Assembly: GCA_020630065.1 (NCBI GenBank)
Contig: JAHDCC010000004.1
Location: 35,219 to 99,218 of the forward strand
Source of the DNA: Acidimicrobiales bacterium
GTDB taxonomy: Bacteria; Actinomycetota; Acidimicrobiia; Acidimicrobiales; SZUA-35
DNA: 64,000 nt
Direction of reading: 5' to 3'
A model generated the notes under the pieces. That model was not told the origin of the DNA, ran no database searches, and saw only the letters and a program-made list of their open reading frames with translations. Position 1 is the first letter of the stretch; each line of letters starts with the position of its first letter. Both the position numbers and the translations under genes were made by a program. Positions 16,521 to 24,210 of this stretch are shown here, one piece after another.

Positions 16521-17459
16521 TTAGGAGCCGTTGTGGCACGGCTGGGTGCCAGCATCGATAGCGGCGCCGTCGGTAGACAGAAACTCCCACGAATACTCGG
16601 TCTCGCCTAACGTGAACATCACTACACCGTGGTGAGAGTTCTCTCGTATCTGAGACCCCGGCAACGGTTCACCAAACTCGGTGAACGGAGCGCCGCCCGT
16701 GCCGACCGTAAAGTTCGCTATTCCCGCCGGGTCGGGTACCCCCTCCGGGTTTAACGGTTCGAAACGTTCATAGTGGTGACTGTTACCCACCACCAAAACG
16801 TCGGCTCCGTTGTCGTACAACAAGCTGTATAGGTCGCCCATATTTTTGAGGCCCTGATAGTTAGGTGACGACGTGAATCGGGGTTTATGCCAGACTGCCA
16901 GTCGGCATTTGTCGGGCTCGGCTGCGACCGCCTCGGCCACGAACGCATACTGGTCTGACTTCGGACCGCAGTTGACGGCTGAACATTCGGAGTTAATGCC
17001 GATGATCTGCCAATTGCCTTCGGTGAAGGTCCACCATCCTTGACCGGGCTGCCCGACCCGTTCGGCGTCAAACAGATCGTACAGAGGCGACGCGTCTGGG
17101 GTTTTGTAGTCGTTGTCGCCAGGCACCGCCCAAATCCGGTCGGTGACGTCGCCGTACAGAGGCATGAAGCACTCGTCGATTCTGGCTTGCGATCCGTCAG
17201 GGTAAGCCAGATCGCCGACGATCACCATGTTGGCTTCGGTTCCCTTGACGAGTTCAGCAACTTGGTCGGCGGGTTTTCGACAGTCGGCGGTATCGCCAAA
17301 CACTACAAGCTCGACGGGTTCAGGCGGAGTCGTCGTGGTAGTGGCTTGTTGGGTGGGTGGGCTGTTCGTAGTGGTGGGGTTGGCTGTCTCTGTAGACGAG
17401 GTGCAGGCGGTAGCTAGCACAGCCATGACGAATACGGTTGCAAGGCGACGGTAAGACAC
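16521..17459 (-). CDS. secreted metallophosphoesterase lipoprotein
   Basis: A 312-residue calcineurin-like phosphoesterase related to purple acid phosphatases. The lipobox LATAC (about Cys19) is followed by a Thr/Pro-rich linker. Metal-site blocks are FGDTADC, VGDLAYPDGS, VPGDNDYKT (in place of GNHE), AVWHKPRF and VVGNSHHYERF. The Asn and His ligands are preserved, though the GNHE and GHDH positions are atypical. It would hydrolyse phosphoesters at the cell surface. It lies upstream of the RTX operon on the same strand, about 270 nt from the WXG gene. Confidence 0.8.
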   Translation of the reverse strand: MSYRRLATVFVMAVLATACTSSTETANPTTTNSPPTQQATTTTTPPEPVELVVFGDTADCRKPADQVAELVKGTEANMVIVGDLAYPDGSQARIDECFMPLYGDVTDRIWAVPGDNDYKTPDASPLYDLFDAERVGQPGQGWWTFTEGNWQIIGINSECSAVNCGPKSDQYAFVAEAVAAEPDKCRLAVWHKPRFTSSPNYQGLKNMGDLYSLLYDNGADVLVVGNSHHYERFEPLNPEGVPDPAGIANFTVGTGGAPFTEFGEPLPGSQIRENSHHGVVMFTLGETEYSWEFLSTDGAAIDAGTQPCHNGS

Positions 17460-17505
17460 GCCTCAGACCCTAGCTGCTCTGCGACGTCAATACCATGAGC
17501 AGGCT

Positions 17506-17772
17506 TTAGCCCGTAATAGCCTGGACGGAGCCAATGAAAAGTGCGACAAGAATTGGTAGCACGAATATGAGAAGGAACGCCCATCGCATCATGTGGTTTT
17601 TTCTGTTCGCACCGGAAGTGTTGACTCCCTGTGCCAAATCTCCGATCATGGCGATCTCTCCCTCGACGGTGTAAGGGTGAGGTCGAGATGTCAGGCTCGG
17701 GTCGTGGTCGCCGGCTCGCCTCGCAGGAGGCTTTTTCTCGGCAATCAACTCGTCGTATCCGAAATCAGACAT
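17506..17772 (-). CDS. small single-pass membrane protein
   Basis: An 88-residue protein with a soluble, charged N-terminus (GYDELIAEKKPPARRAGDHD) and one C-terminal transmembrane helix (WAFLLIFVLPILVALFIG). There is no signal peptide, so it should be tail-anchored with its N-terminus in the cytoplasm. I do not recognise it. Its start codon lies 5 nt from repeat copy A (17778-17823). Confidence 0.6.
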   Translation of the reverse strand: MSDFGYDELIAEKKPPARRAGDHDPSLTSRPHPYTVEGEIAMIGDLAQGVNTSGANRKNHMMRWAFLLIFVLPILVALFIGSVQAITG

Positions 17773-17777
17773 CCAAT

Positions 17778-17823
17778 AATAGTAGCTCTGATCCGTTGAA
17801 TATGTAGAGCGCCCTTCCAGTCA
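17778..17823. repeat. 46-bp dispersed direct repeat, copy A
   Basis: Matches 34575-34620 at 45 of 46 positions in the same orientation. On the minus strand it can be read as DWKGALHIQRIRATI. The other copy abuts an IS3 transposase remnant, so this may be a relic of a mobile element end. Confidence 0.8.
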
Positions 17824-17951
17824 TCGGACGTTTCACGAGCCGAAAACAAGCGCGAAATACTACGGGTGAGACATCGACGTAGAATCGCAGCAAGCGTTTG
17901 TTTGCGGCCATCGACGATGAACCGTGTTCTACCCAGACTGGGCTGAAAGTA

Positions 17952-18932
17952 ATGAAGAGATTTCTTCAACATCTGAGTTTTATCTACGTTGTGTCCTTCA
18001 TTGCTATTGTTGGGTCCGAACGGATGTTCTGGTACTGGGCCACCAACCCGCTCGCACATATTGAAGGGGCGTTGTGGTACTCGCTCTCTACGTCCGGATT
18101 TATCGCCGTGATGCGACGATTCGAGGTCCATTCGATTTGGGGTCTGATAATGGCTCTACCTATTTTCGCCTACATCACCGAGGGGTTCATTACCCCTGTT
18201 CTTTACAGCGGCGGGCCGACACCATTTTTCCCGCTGTGGTTTACCGGCTGGCATGGTTTTGGTTCCCTCTTTATTCTCGTCTTCGGGGTACGACTACTCG
18301 CCATAGAAAGACGCCCAGTAGCTATGGGGCTCCTGGGCGCCAGTATCGGGGTGTTCACCGGTACGTGGCTCATCACGTCAAAACTGGAATCTAACTTGAA
18401 CGACCCCGAACTGCTAGAAGAGCACGGCGAGCTTGTGGTTCTCCATCCAGTCGAGTTCATGGTGTATGTCAGCATGGTCACAGGGTTTCTGGTTCTGGGA
18501 CATCTTGGCCTCAACTATGTGTGGCCCAAGGAACCACAACGGTTGTTTGCCCGTACTGAGAAACCTCTCGCTGGAGTTATTTTGGCTGGCGTGGTTGGTT
18601 GGACGTTCGTTATTCCGTGGGCGCTTCCAATGTTTGTTGGGCTCTGTTGGTTGCAGTTCCGTCTTTTGAGTCGCCATCGGAGCCAGCGACTCAATGGTCA
18701 GCGAACCGTTCTCGAACTGTTCGGCCAACCAGCTTCTCTAGTCGCTTTGGCTCCATTGACAATAATGGCGCCGGTAGCTGGAGTTGTTTATTTGATCTGG
18801 TGGGCGATCGCACCAACCGAAACCATATTGGCGTCGGTGTATTACGGCACTATCGCCGTACAGACCGTGGTTGCCGCCGTAGCTGTTGTCGTTGCGTGGA
18901 GGCGTATTCGTCGCCACAGCATTCGGAGATAG
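17952..18932 (+). CDS. multi-pass membrane protein of unknown function
   Basis: A 326-residue protein using the ATG at 17952 (MKRFLQHLSFIYV), with about nine hydrophobic helices. Conserved-looking spots include GSERMFWYW near the N-terminus, YITEGFITPVLYSGGPTPFFPLWFTGWHG and LHPVEFMVYVS. I do not recognise the family. It ends in a basic tail (WRRIRRHSIRR). It is transcribed towards the heliorhodopsin gene; no co-regulation is evident from sequence. Confidence 0.7.
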   Translation: MKRFLQHLSFIYVVSFIAIVGSERMFWYWATNPLAHIEGALWYSLSTSGFIAVMRRFEVHSIWGLIMALPIFAYITEGFITPVLYSGGPTPFFPLWFTGWHGFGSLFILVFGVRLLAIERRPVAMGLLGASIGVFTGTWLITSKLESNLNDPELLEEHGELVVLHPVEFMVYVSMVTGFLVLGHLGLNYVWPKEPQRLFARTEKPLAGVILAGVVGWTFVIPWALPMFVGLCWLQFRLLSRHRSQRLNGQRTVLELFGQPASLVALAPLTIMAPVAGVVYLIWWAIAPTETILASVYYGTIAVQTVVAAVAVVVAWRRIRRHSIRR

Positions 18933-19014
18933 CCACCCCACCCTCGTCAGGGCCGGCGTTTACTGGCTTCAGAGGCGAACCTCCCTTAGTTCCCCGGTTT
19001 CAGAGATCTGCCAG

Positions 19015-19818
19015 TTACTCAGGTATTAAGACGTTAGCGTACAGTTGCCATGCCAACGCACTTTTTGCTACGAGGCTCAACAGGATATAAGTGCGTTCAC
19101 CGACGAGATACTTTTTCCAGGGTCCAATCTTGCGATACTGAAGCCATTGATTCAAAGCGAAGCAGTTAAAGAATAGGAATATGGAGATTAGTATTCCGTA
19201 TACAAAGCTTGGCGGCTGTTGATCACCGGTGAAAACGTAGCCTCCGATGGCGAACCATGGGCCGATACCAGCGACGCACCCGAACCAAAAAGGTGTCCAC
19301 CACGTCTTACCGTTTGGTTCATTCACCACCTCCATCAACCATCCGAATAGAATCATTGAAATATTGGCGAAGGCGATTCCAACCAACGCTGCTGCGTCAG
19401 TAACCGTCGTGATGAGCGCAATCGTCACGATCATCAACGTTGAAGAGAGTGAATATTCAACCCACCGGAATCGGTTTCGTCCGCGCCGTAGTTCATCGCC
19501 GTATTTAGAGAATCCGACAGTCGAAATTAGTAAGTGAAAGAAGCTTGAGAGAAACAAAAAGCCCGCTGTCAACGGCGCAAGTTGGATATCAAACAGGCTA
19601 GAGACGGTGCCTTGATCAATTGGGGTGCCAGGGGGCCCGTTGAGGTTAAAGGTGGTGACCGTCAACGAAAAGTCTGACGCTATGAAGGTCATCGCCAGTG
19701 CCGAAGCGAGATGAAGAATACCAGCTCCGATGTTCCAAGTTCTCAGGTTCGTGAGTGTCTTCGATGTAACTTCAACTTGTGATCCGCTGTCATTGTTCGA
19801 CGGATAATCATATGCCAT
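19015..19818 (-). CDS. heliorhodopsin
   Basis: A 267-residue seven-helix retinal protein of the heliorhodopsin family, whose N-terminus faces the cytoplasm, opposite to type 1 rhodopsins. The retinal Lys is Lys252 in SLVAKSALAWQ, the family signature of helix 7; the helix-3 counterion is Glu121 in RWVEYSLSSTLM. Other conserved parts are FHLLIST and VVNEPNGKTWWTPFWFG. Heliorhodopsins are photosensors or regulators rather than strong pumps. The ATG at 19818 has an AGAGGAG site. A SigF/SigB-type promoter lies at 19903-19926. No carotenoid or retinal synthesis gene is in the window. Confidence 0.95.
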   Translation of the reverse strand: MAYDYPSNNDSGSQVEVTSKTLTNLRTWNIGAGILHLASALAMTFIASDFSLTVTTFNLNGPPGTPIDQGTVSSLFDIQLAPLTAGFLFLSSFFHLLISTVGFSKYGDELRRGRNRFRWVEYSLSSTLMIVTIALITTVTDAAALVGIAFANISMILFGWLMEVVNEPNGKTWWTPFWFGCVAGIGPWFAIGGYVFTGDQQPPSFVYGILISIFLFFNCFALNQWLQYRKIGPWKKYLVGERTYILLSLVAKSALAWQLYANVLIPE

Positions 19819-19902
19819 AACGTACTCCTCTTTTAGGGACGCAACTCCTACGCAGCCGGACGGATGCTCTTATCTAACTCTCGATTAAACCTGATAGTTA
19901 TG

Positions 19903-19926
19903 TACCCAAGTGGGTCTATGTTTAAC
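19903..19926 (-). promoter_or_regulatory. SigF/SigB-type promoter of the heliorhodopsin gene
   Basis: On the minus strand GTTA (19926-19923), 15 nt, GGGTA (19907-19903), then C. It has the same spacing as the promoters at 25897, 26324 and 30696. The expected transcript start is about 77 nt before the ATG at 19818. Confidence 0.6.
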
Positions 19927-20031
19927 CCTCCGAACGCGCAAAGTTGCAGACCATGCCCAAATTTTACTTAGTCGGGTCGGAGGCCACCAGAAGTCCGTCG
20001 GGTCGAATCGGTCAAGCAGCGCAAAAATGCC

Positions 20032-20066
20032 AAGGGGCCGATCGACTTAAAGTCGATCGACCCCTT
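20032..20066. terminator. strong hairpin terminator after the fasciclin gene
   Basis: Nearly perfect inverted repeat AAGGGGCCGATCGACTT / AAGTCGATCGACCCCTT with one mismatch, about 25 nt past the fasciclin stop. T-rich sequence follows on both sides (TTTTTG in the minus direction, CTTTTC in the plus). Confidence 0.8.
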
Positions 20067-20090
20067 ATAGCTTTTCTAGGAGAACTAGGC

Positions 20091-21233
20091 TCAGCCTGGG
20101 AGAAGCACTGAATCTATAATGTGAACCGTCGCGTTGGCGGTCGGAATATCGACACAGAGCGATGACGCCGCACCGTTAACGGTAACCCCTTCGCCATCAG
20201 CTTCGAACGTCAAGTCAGCGCCGTTCACGGTGGTAGCAGAACCTGCTTCAATCAGTTCAGCAGATCCCAACTGCTCAGGAAGCACGTGGAACGTCAGGAC
20301 TTCTGTCAGCTGTTCCTTATCGGCCAGTAAAGCTTCGAGGTCGGCTTCTGGAACCGCCGCAAAGGCGTCATTGGTTGGGGCGAAGACGGTAAACGGGCCG
20401 TCGCTGTTGAGGGTGTCGACTAGGTCGGCCTCTGTTACCGCTGTGACGAGTGTTGATAGAAGAGGGTTGTTGCTAGCGGCTGTGGCTGCGGTATCGTCAG
20501 CCATTCCAGCGAAGCTACCTTCACCATCTTCAGGTACAGATGAGCAGGCAGAACCGGTTGGTACTACCTCGCCGTCTCCCATCGCTCCAATAGCGTCCAA
20601 AGCTACCTGAGGTAGCAGCACCTGGTCGATGATATGTACTGTGCCGTTGGCTACTGGCACATCCGAACAGATGACATCAACGTCATTGACCGTGGTTCCG
20701 TCTGAGCCGAACGTTAGTTCACTACTCTCGACCGAAGCGGCTTCGCCTGCCTCGCCAAGCGCCTCTGCATTGAGATCTTCACCAACCACGTGGTAGGTCA
20801 AAATGCTGGTTAGTAGATCCTTGTCAGCTAGTACAGCCTCTAATTGTTCTGGTGGTAAAGCGTCAAAGGCGTCATTGGTTGGGGCGAAGACGGTAAACGG
20901 GCCGTCGCTGTTGAGGGTGTCGACTAGGTCGGCCTCTGTTACCGCTGTGACGAGTGTTGATAGAAGAGGGTTGTTGCTAGCGGCTGTGGCTGCGGTATCG
21001 TCAGCCATTCCAGCGAAGCTACCTTCACCATCTTCAGGTACAGAGTCACACGCTGGGCCGAAGGCTCCTAGTGTGTCAACGTCGGCCATTGCTTCGGTGG
21101 ATTCGGAGGCTTCAGTAGATTCGCTTGCGACACTATCTGAGCAGGCAGCCAGCATTAGACTGGCTGCAGCTAATGCAAGTCCGAAACGACGAGATTTCGG
21201 CACCTTGGTTAGAGGGATTCTGAGGGTATGCAT
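20091..21233 (-). CDS. double FAS1 (fasciclin) domain lipoprotein
   Basis: A secreted lipoprotein of about 380 residues with two fasciclin/FAS1 domains, the class of MPT70/MPT83 in mycobacteria. The lipobox is LMLAAC after a basic leader (MHTLRIPLTKVPKSRRFG). Each domain shows the H1 block GPFTVFAPTNDAF, and later SILTYHVVGE or EVLTFHVLPE, and VHIIDQVLLP or VHIIDSVLLPG at the end. The ATG at 21233 has AAGGA upstream. It follows the molybdopterin oxidoreductase gene by 30 nt, so it is likely in a SigK-driven operon. The two domains contain an exact 181-bp DNA repeat. Confidence 0.92.
   Translation of the reverse strand: MHTLRIPLTKVPKSRRFGLALAAASLMLAACSDSVASESTEASESTEAMADVDTLGAFGPACDSVPEDGEGSFAGMADDTAATAASNNPLLSTLVTAVTEADLVDTLNSDGPFTVFAPTNDAFDALPPEQLEAVLADKDLLTSILTYHVVGEDLNAEALGEAGEAASVESSELTFGSDGTTVNDVDVICSDVPVANGTVHIIDQVLLPQVALDAIGAMGDGEVVPTGSACSSVPEDGEGSFAGMADDTAATAASNNPLLSTLVTAVTEADLVDTLNSDGPFTVFAPTNDAFAAVPEADLEALLADKEQLTEVLTFHVLPEQLGSAELIEAGSATTVNGADLTFEADGEGVTVNGAASSLCVDIPTANATVHIIDSVLLPG
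20360..20540. repeat. 181-bp exact direct repeat, copy 1
   Basis: Identical base for base to 20864-21044, offset 504 bp. It encodes the N-terminal part of the second FAS1 domain, including the segment GSFAGMADDTAATAASNNPL. Confidence 0.92.
20864..21044. repeat. 181-bp exact direct repeat, copy 2
   Basis: Second copy, encoding the same part of the first FAS1 domain. The sequences outside the repeat are clearly diverged between the two domains. Confidence 0.92.
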
Positions 21234-21263
21234 GAAATTTCCTTCGCTGGTTTCAGGTGACAA

Positions 21264-22808
21264 TTAGTTGACCAGCGTTACCACAGTGTGGAGTCCGCTT
21301 GATCCGTTTGGCAGTGGTTCGGAGCGATCTTCGGTCTGGATGGTTCCGTTACGATCTACGGCCCGAACTGAAATACTGTGACGGCCAGATGTCGCCTCCC
21401 ACGGCAACGACCACTGCCTCCATGTGTCGTTGTTCACCCTGTCAGCCATTATCGCGGACTCCCACTCCCCCTCGTCGATTGACACTTCAACCCGGTCGAT
21501 GCCGACCGGCTGGGCCCAGGCTGTTCCCCCGATCACAAAAGTTCCTGGTTCGATACGGTCTAGCCCCCGTGGGCTGTCGATTCTGCTTTGCATCTTTATA
21601 GGGGCCTCAACGGCGTAGCCACGGGGAACCCAGTAGTGATCGAATTGGTCGAATCGGGTAACCTCAATTTCTGTAAGCCATTTTGTGGCAGATGCGTAGC
21701 CGTAAATCCCCGGCACGATTAATCTGGCCGGGTAACCGTGCTTTGGTGGAAGGCTTTCCCCGTTCATGCCAACCGCAACCATTGCCGCCCTGCCGTCCAG
21801 GGCAGCTACAGGAAAACCACAGGTGTATCCGTCTACCGATCTGCCTACAATTTGGTCGGCGTCTTGCCCTACTCCCGCCTGGTTGAGTAGATCGTCTAAG
21901 AGAACGCCAGTCCAACGAGCGGTGCCAATCAGTTCACCTCCAACGGTGTTCGATACGCAGGTCAGAGTGATATCTCGCTCTATGATCTCGAGACTGGATA
22001 AGTCTTCGTACGTGAACGTCAACTCCTCATCCACCATTCCGGTGACACGAAGTTCCCAACTCTCGATATCTACTTGCGGAATACTGAGAGCGGTGTCAAT
22101 CCGGTAGAAGTCTTTGTTGGGGGTGACAAAAGAAGATGCTCCCGGAGCCTGGGCTGTTTGGGGGATAGGTGCCAGCTCAACTGTCGGTTTTGGTAAACCA
22201 ATTCGTTCCCGGACTGCGGCAGCTGACGCAGTCAGTTGTTTGCTGACGGTCTGTCCGAGAGCTGCGGCGCCTAACGCAAAGGCAGTCAATCCAGCCAACT
22301 GGCCAACAAAAGAACGCCGGGAAGTGGATTCGGGTTGAAGGGTTCTGGATACCGACTTTGATGTGGCGACCCATAGAACAGCCAAAGCGAGTAGAGCACC
22401 AAGAACGGTCGGTAGAGGAGCCCACCAGGGTCGGTCGGCTCGAGAAAGCACGGTCGCCAATACCCCCAGGGTCGCGAATAGCCCAACTCCGGCTACGGCG
22501 AAAAGGCGACCCTTGGTAGCAGCCCAGATTCCAACAAAAGCGGCATATCCGGCCAGGATCATGCCAATCCCAGCCAGTAGTGCGATCTTATCGTTCGTCC
22601 CGAAAAGGTCGATTGCGATGTTCTTAACTGGGGATGGGACGAAGTCAACGACTCGATCACCAACGTCTAAGACCGGTGATCTCAGGTCGCGGTGGAGGCT
22701 CGCCACCAGCTCGGAGACTCCCAAGCCGCTAGCTGTAGCACCCAAACCGACGGCGGCGGCACGCAGTTTACTGGTCGAGTATCCGTTACCGCTTGCTTCA
22801 GATGCCAT
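21264..22808 (-). CDS. membrane-anchored molybdopterin-dependent oxidoreductase (sulfite oxidase family)
   Basis: About 514 residues using the ATG at 22808 (MASEASGNG). The N-terminal third has four to five membrane helices; then comes a sulfite-oxidase/YedY-type molybdopterin domain from about residue 230 (FYRIDTALSIPQVDIESWELRVTGMV). The cofactor-ligating Cys is in ITLTCVSNTVGGELIGTARW. A dimerisation-type beta domain ends the protein (GTAWAQPVGIDRVEVSIDEG). Such proteins act outside the membrane on small sulfoxides or similar substrates. The gene is preceded by a SigK-like promoter only 7 nt from its ATG, so the mRNA should be leaderless. Confidence 0.87.
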   Translation of the reverse strand: MASEASGNGYSTSKLRAAAVGLGATASGLGVSELVASLHRDLRSPVLDVGDRVVDFVPSPVKNIAIDLFGTNDKIALLAGIGMILAGYAAFVGIWAATKGRLFAVAGVGLFATLGVLATVLSRADRPWWAPLPTVLGALLALAVLWVATSKSVSRTLQPESTSRRSFVGQLAGLTAFALGAAALGQTVSKQLTASAAAVRERIGLPKPTVELAPIPQTAQAPGASSFVTPNKDFYRIDTALSIPQVDIESWELRVTGMVDEELTFTYEDLSSLEIIERDITLTCVSNTVGGELIGTARWTGVLLDDLLNQAGVGQDADQIVGRSVDGYTCGFPVAALDGRAAMVAVGMNGESLPPKHGYPARLIVPGIYGYASATKWLTEIEVTRFDQFDHYWVPRGYAVEAPIKMQSRIDSPRGLDRIEPGTFVIGGTAWAQPVGIDRVEVSIDEGEWESAIMADRVNNDTWRQWSLPWEATSGRHSISVRAVDRNGTIQTEDRSEPLPNGSSGLHTVVTLVN

Positions 22809-22815
22809 ATTGTTA

Positions 22816-22843
22816 CTTCGGAAGCCACTTCGATTTGGATTGG
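22816..22843 (-). promoter_or_regulatory. SigK-like promoter of the oxidoreductase-fasciclin operon
   Basis: On the minus strand CCAATCC (22843-22837), 15 nt, CCGAAG (22821-22816), then 7 nt and the ATG at 22808. The boxes resemble the CCATCC and CCGAAT elements described for mycobacterial SigK. Confidence 0.65.
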
Positions 22844-22846
22844 AAT

Positions 22847-22874
22847 CCAATCCATACGGGCCGTGGATCCGAAT
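22847..22874 (+). promoter_or_regulatory. SigK-like autoregulatory promoter of sigK
   Basis: CCAATCC (22847-22853), 15 nt, CCGAAT (22869-22874), then 7 nt and an in-frame GTG at 22882. This mirrors the divergent promoter at 22816-22843; the two -35 boxes form an inverted repeat around 22845. Confidence 0.65.
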
Positions 22875-22881
22875 ACTAGAT

Positions 22882-23505
22882 GTGTGTGTTCTAGAAGCAT
22901 CTACAATCAGTCTGGATAGTTCACCATTGTTCATATCGAGCGGCTCACACGAAAATAAACCGATCGATGTTATTTCCGATGCTCTGCTACTTGCCGGCAC
23001 CGGGGACCATGTCGCCTTCGGCGACCTCTATGATCAAACCGCTAGTCTGGTATATGGCATAGTGCTTCGAATTCTGCGGGATCGAGCCATGTCGGAAGAG
23101 GTGGCCCAAGAGGTCTTTTTAGAAATTTGGAGGCTGGCTCCCCGTTATGACACATCTAAAGGGTCTGCAAAAACTTGGATCGCTGTGATCGCTCACCGAC
23201 GAGCGGTCGATCGAGTCAGATCCGAAGAATCTCGACGCCGCCGGGAAGACGCTGGGTTGGGTGGTGAACAGGAAGATATCGACTTCGTGCTGAACGAAGT
23301 CGATCAAAATATCGAACAGCAGCAAATTAGTTTGGCCTTAGAGCAGCTGCCTAAGCTGCAACGTCAAGCGGTGACGATGGCATACTTTGACGGTCACACG
23401 TACCGAGAGGTCGCCAGAATACTTGAAACCCCCGAAGGTACAATTAAGACCAGGATACGAGACGGATTACTACGTCTCCGTGTATTGATGCAGGTGCATT
23501 CTTGA
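22882..23505 (+). CDS. sigK: ECF sigma factor, SigK type
   Basis: A 207-residue extracytoplasmic-function sigma factor. Region 2 spans FGDLYDQTASLVYGIVLRILRD to HRRAVDRVRSEESR, containing SEEVAQEVFLEIWRLAPRYD; region 4 contains LEQLPKLQRQAVTMAYFDGHTYREVA and ETPEGTIKTRIRDGLLRLR. It is closest in pattern to SigK, which controls fasciclin lipoproteins in mycobacteria. I place the start at the GTG 22882 because it lies exactly where the promoter predicts the transcript start; a TTG at 22927 is an alternative. The stop overlaps the anti-sigma start by 4 nt. Confidence 0.85.
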   Translation: MCVLEASTISLDSSPLFISSGSHENKPIDVISDALLLAGTGDHVAFGDLYDQTASLVYGIVLRILRDRAMSEEVAQEVFLEIWRLAPRYDTSKGSAKTWIAVIAHRRAVDRVRSEESRRRREDAGLGGEQEDIDFVLNEVDQNIEQQQISLALEQLPKLQRQAVTMAYFDGHTYREVARILETPEGTIKTRIRDGLLRLRVLMQVHS

Positions 23506-24194
23506 GCTGCGAGTTCGAAGAATCGGCCGCTCTCTATGCGATTAATGCCTTAGATGAGCAAAACTTTCGCAGCTTTGGCACGCACGTAGATTCTTGTTCC
23601 AAATGTCAGAATTCGATTGCCCACATGCGAGAAGTGTCGGGGATGCTCGCCAGCTCGGTGTCTGTCGAGCCGCCTCTGAATCTTAGATTCGCTGTAATGA
23701 GCCAGACCCGAAACAGTGAACAAGCTGGGACGCTGCGTGACAGCGTGCTGCCCTCGCAACCTAGGAGTCCTAGTCGGTTGGTTCCGTATCTAGGTTTAGT
23801 AGCCGGGTTGGTTGCCTTTACGATGCTGTCGGCGGTGTACCTGCAAAACAGTCGGAGTTCCGACTTTGAGAGTTTGGCTTCTGTACCAGATGCCGTGATA
23901 TTCGAGTTGGAGGGATCACGTGGAGAGTTGACTGTTGCGTGGTCTGACGAGCGGAACAAAGTAGCCGTACTCGGAAACGACTTAGACGATGTGGACCCGG
24001 GGTTAGCGTACGAGTTGTGGATCGTAACAGGTGAGGGGGTGCGCCCCGCCGGTTTGTTTACGACCCTAAACGGAGAAGTTGACGACGCCTTCGATGTGGG
24101 AGAGGTAGAACCTCAAGGGTGGGGGGTGTCTGTAGAACCTAAAACGGGCTCACCGCACCCAACCACCGAAGTTGTGTTCTCTAAACAAATCTAG
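23502..24194 (+). CDS. rskA: anti-sigma-K factor
   Basis: A 230-residue single-pass membrane anti-sigma factor. The N-terminal zinc anti-sigma domain has FGTHVDSCSKCQN (HxxxCxxC, residues about 28-35). A transmembrane helix follows at about 102-120 (YLGLVAGLVAFTMLSAVYLQ), and the outer part is an RskA-type domain with AYELWIVTGEGVRPAGLF and WGVSVEPKTGSPHPT. It holds SigK at the membrane until proteolysis releases it. It starts at TTG 23502, overlapping the sigK stop, as expected for a coupled sigma/anti-sigma pair. Confidence 0.88.
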   Translation: MSCEFEESAALYAINALDEQNFRSFGTHVDSCSKCQNSIAHMREVSGMLASSVSVEPPLNLRFAVMSQTRNSEQAGTLRDSVLPSQPRSPSRLVPYLGLVAGLVAFTMLSAVYLQNSRSSDFESLASVPDAVIFELEGSRGELTVAWSDERNKVAVLGNDLDDVDPGLAYELWIVTGEGVRPAGLFTTLNGEVDDAFDVGEVEPQGWGVSVEPKTGSPHPTTEVVFSKQI

Positions 24195-24210
24195 AGAACA
24201 CCTGAGGGTT

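Noticed and set aside
17745..18131. 128-codon minus-strand frame ending in the 46-bp repeat
   Set aside because: Most of it is antisense to the membrane protein gene at 17952 and its composition is unlike neighbouring proteins.
22363..22881. Long N-terminal extension of the SigK frame
   Set aside because: It is antisense to the oxidoreductase gene and lies upstream of the predicted transcript start.
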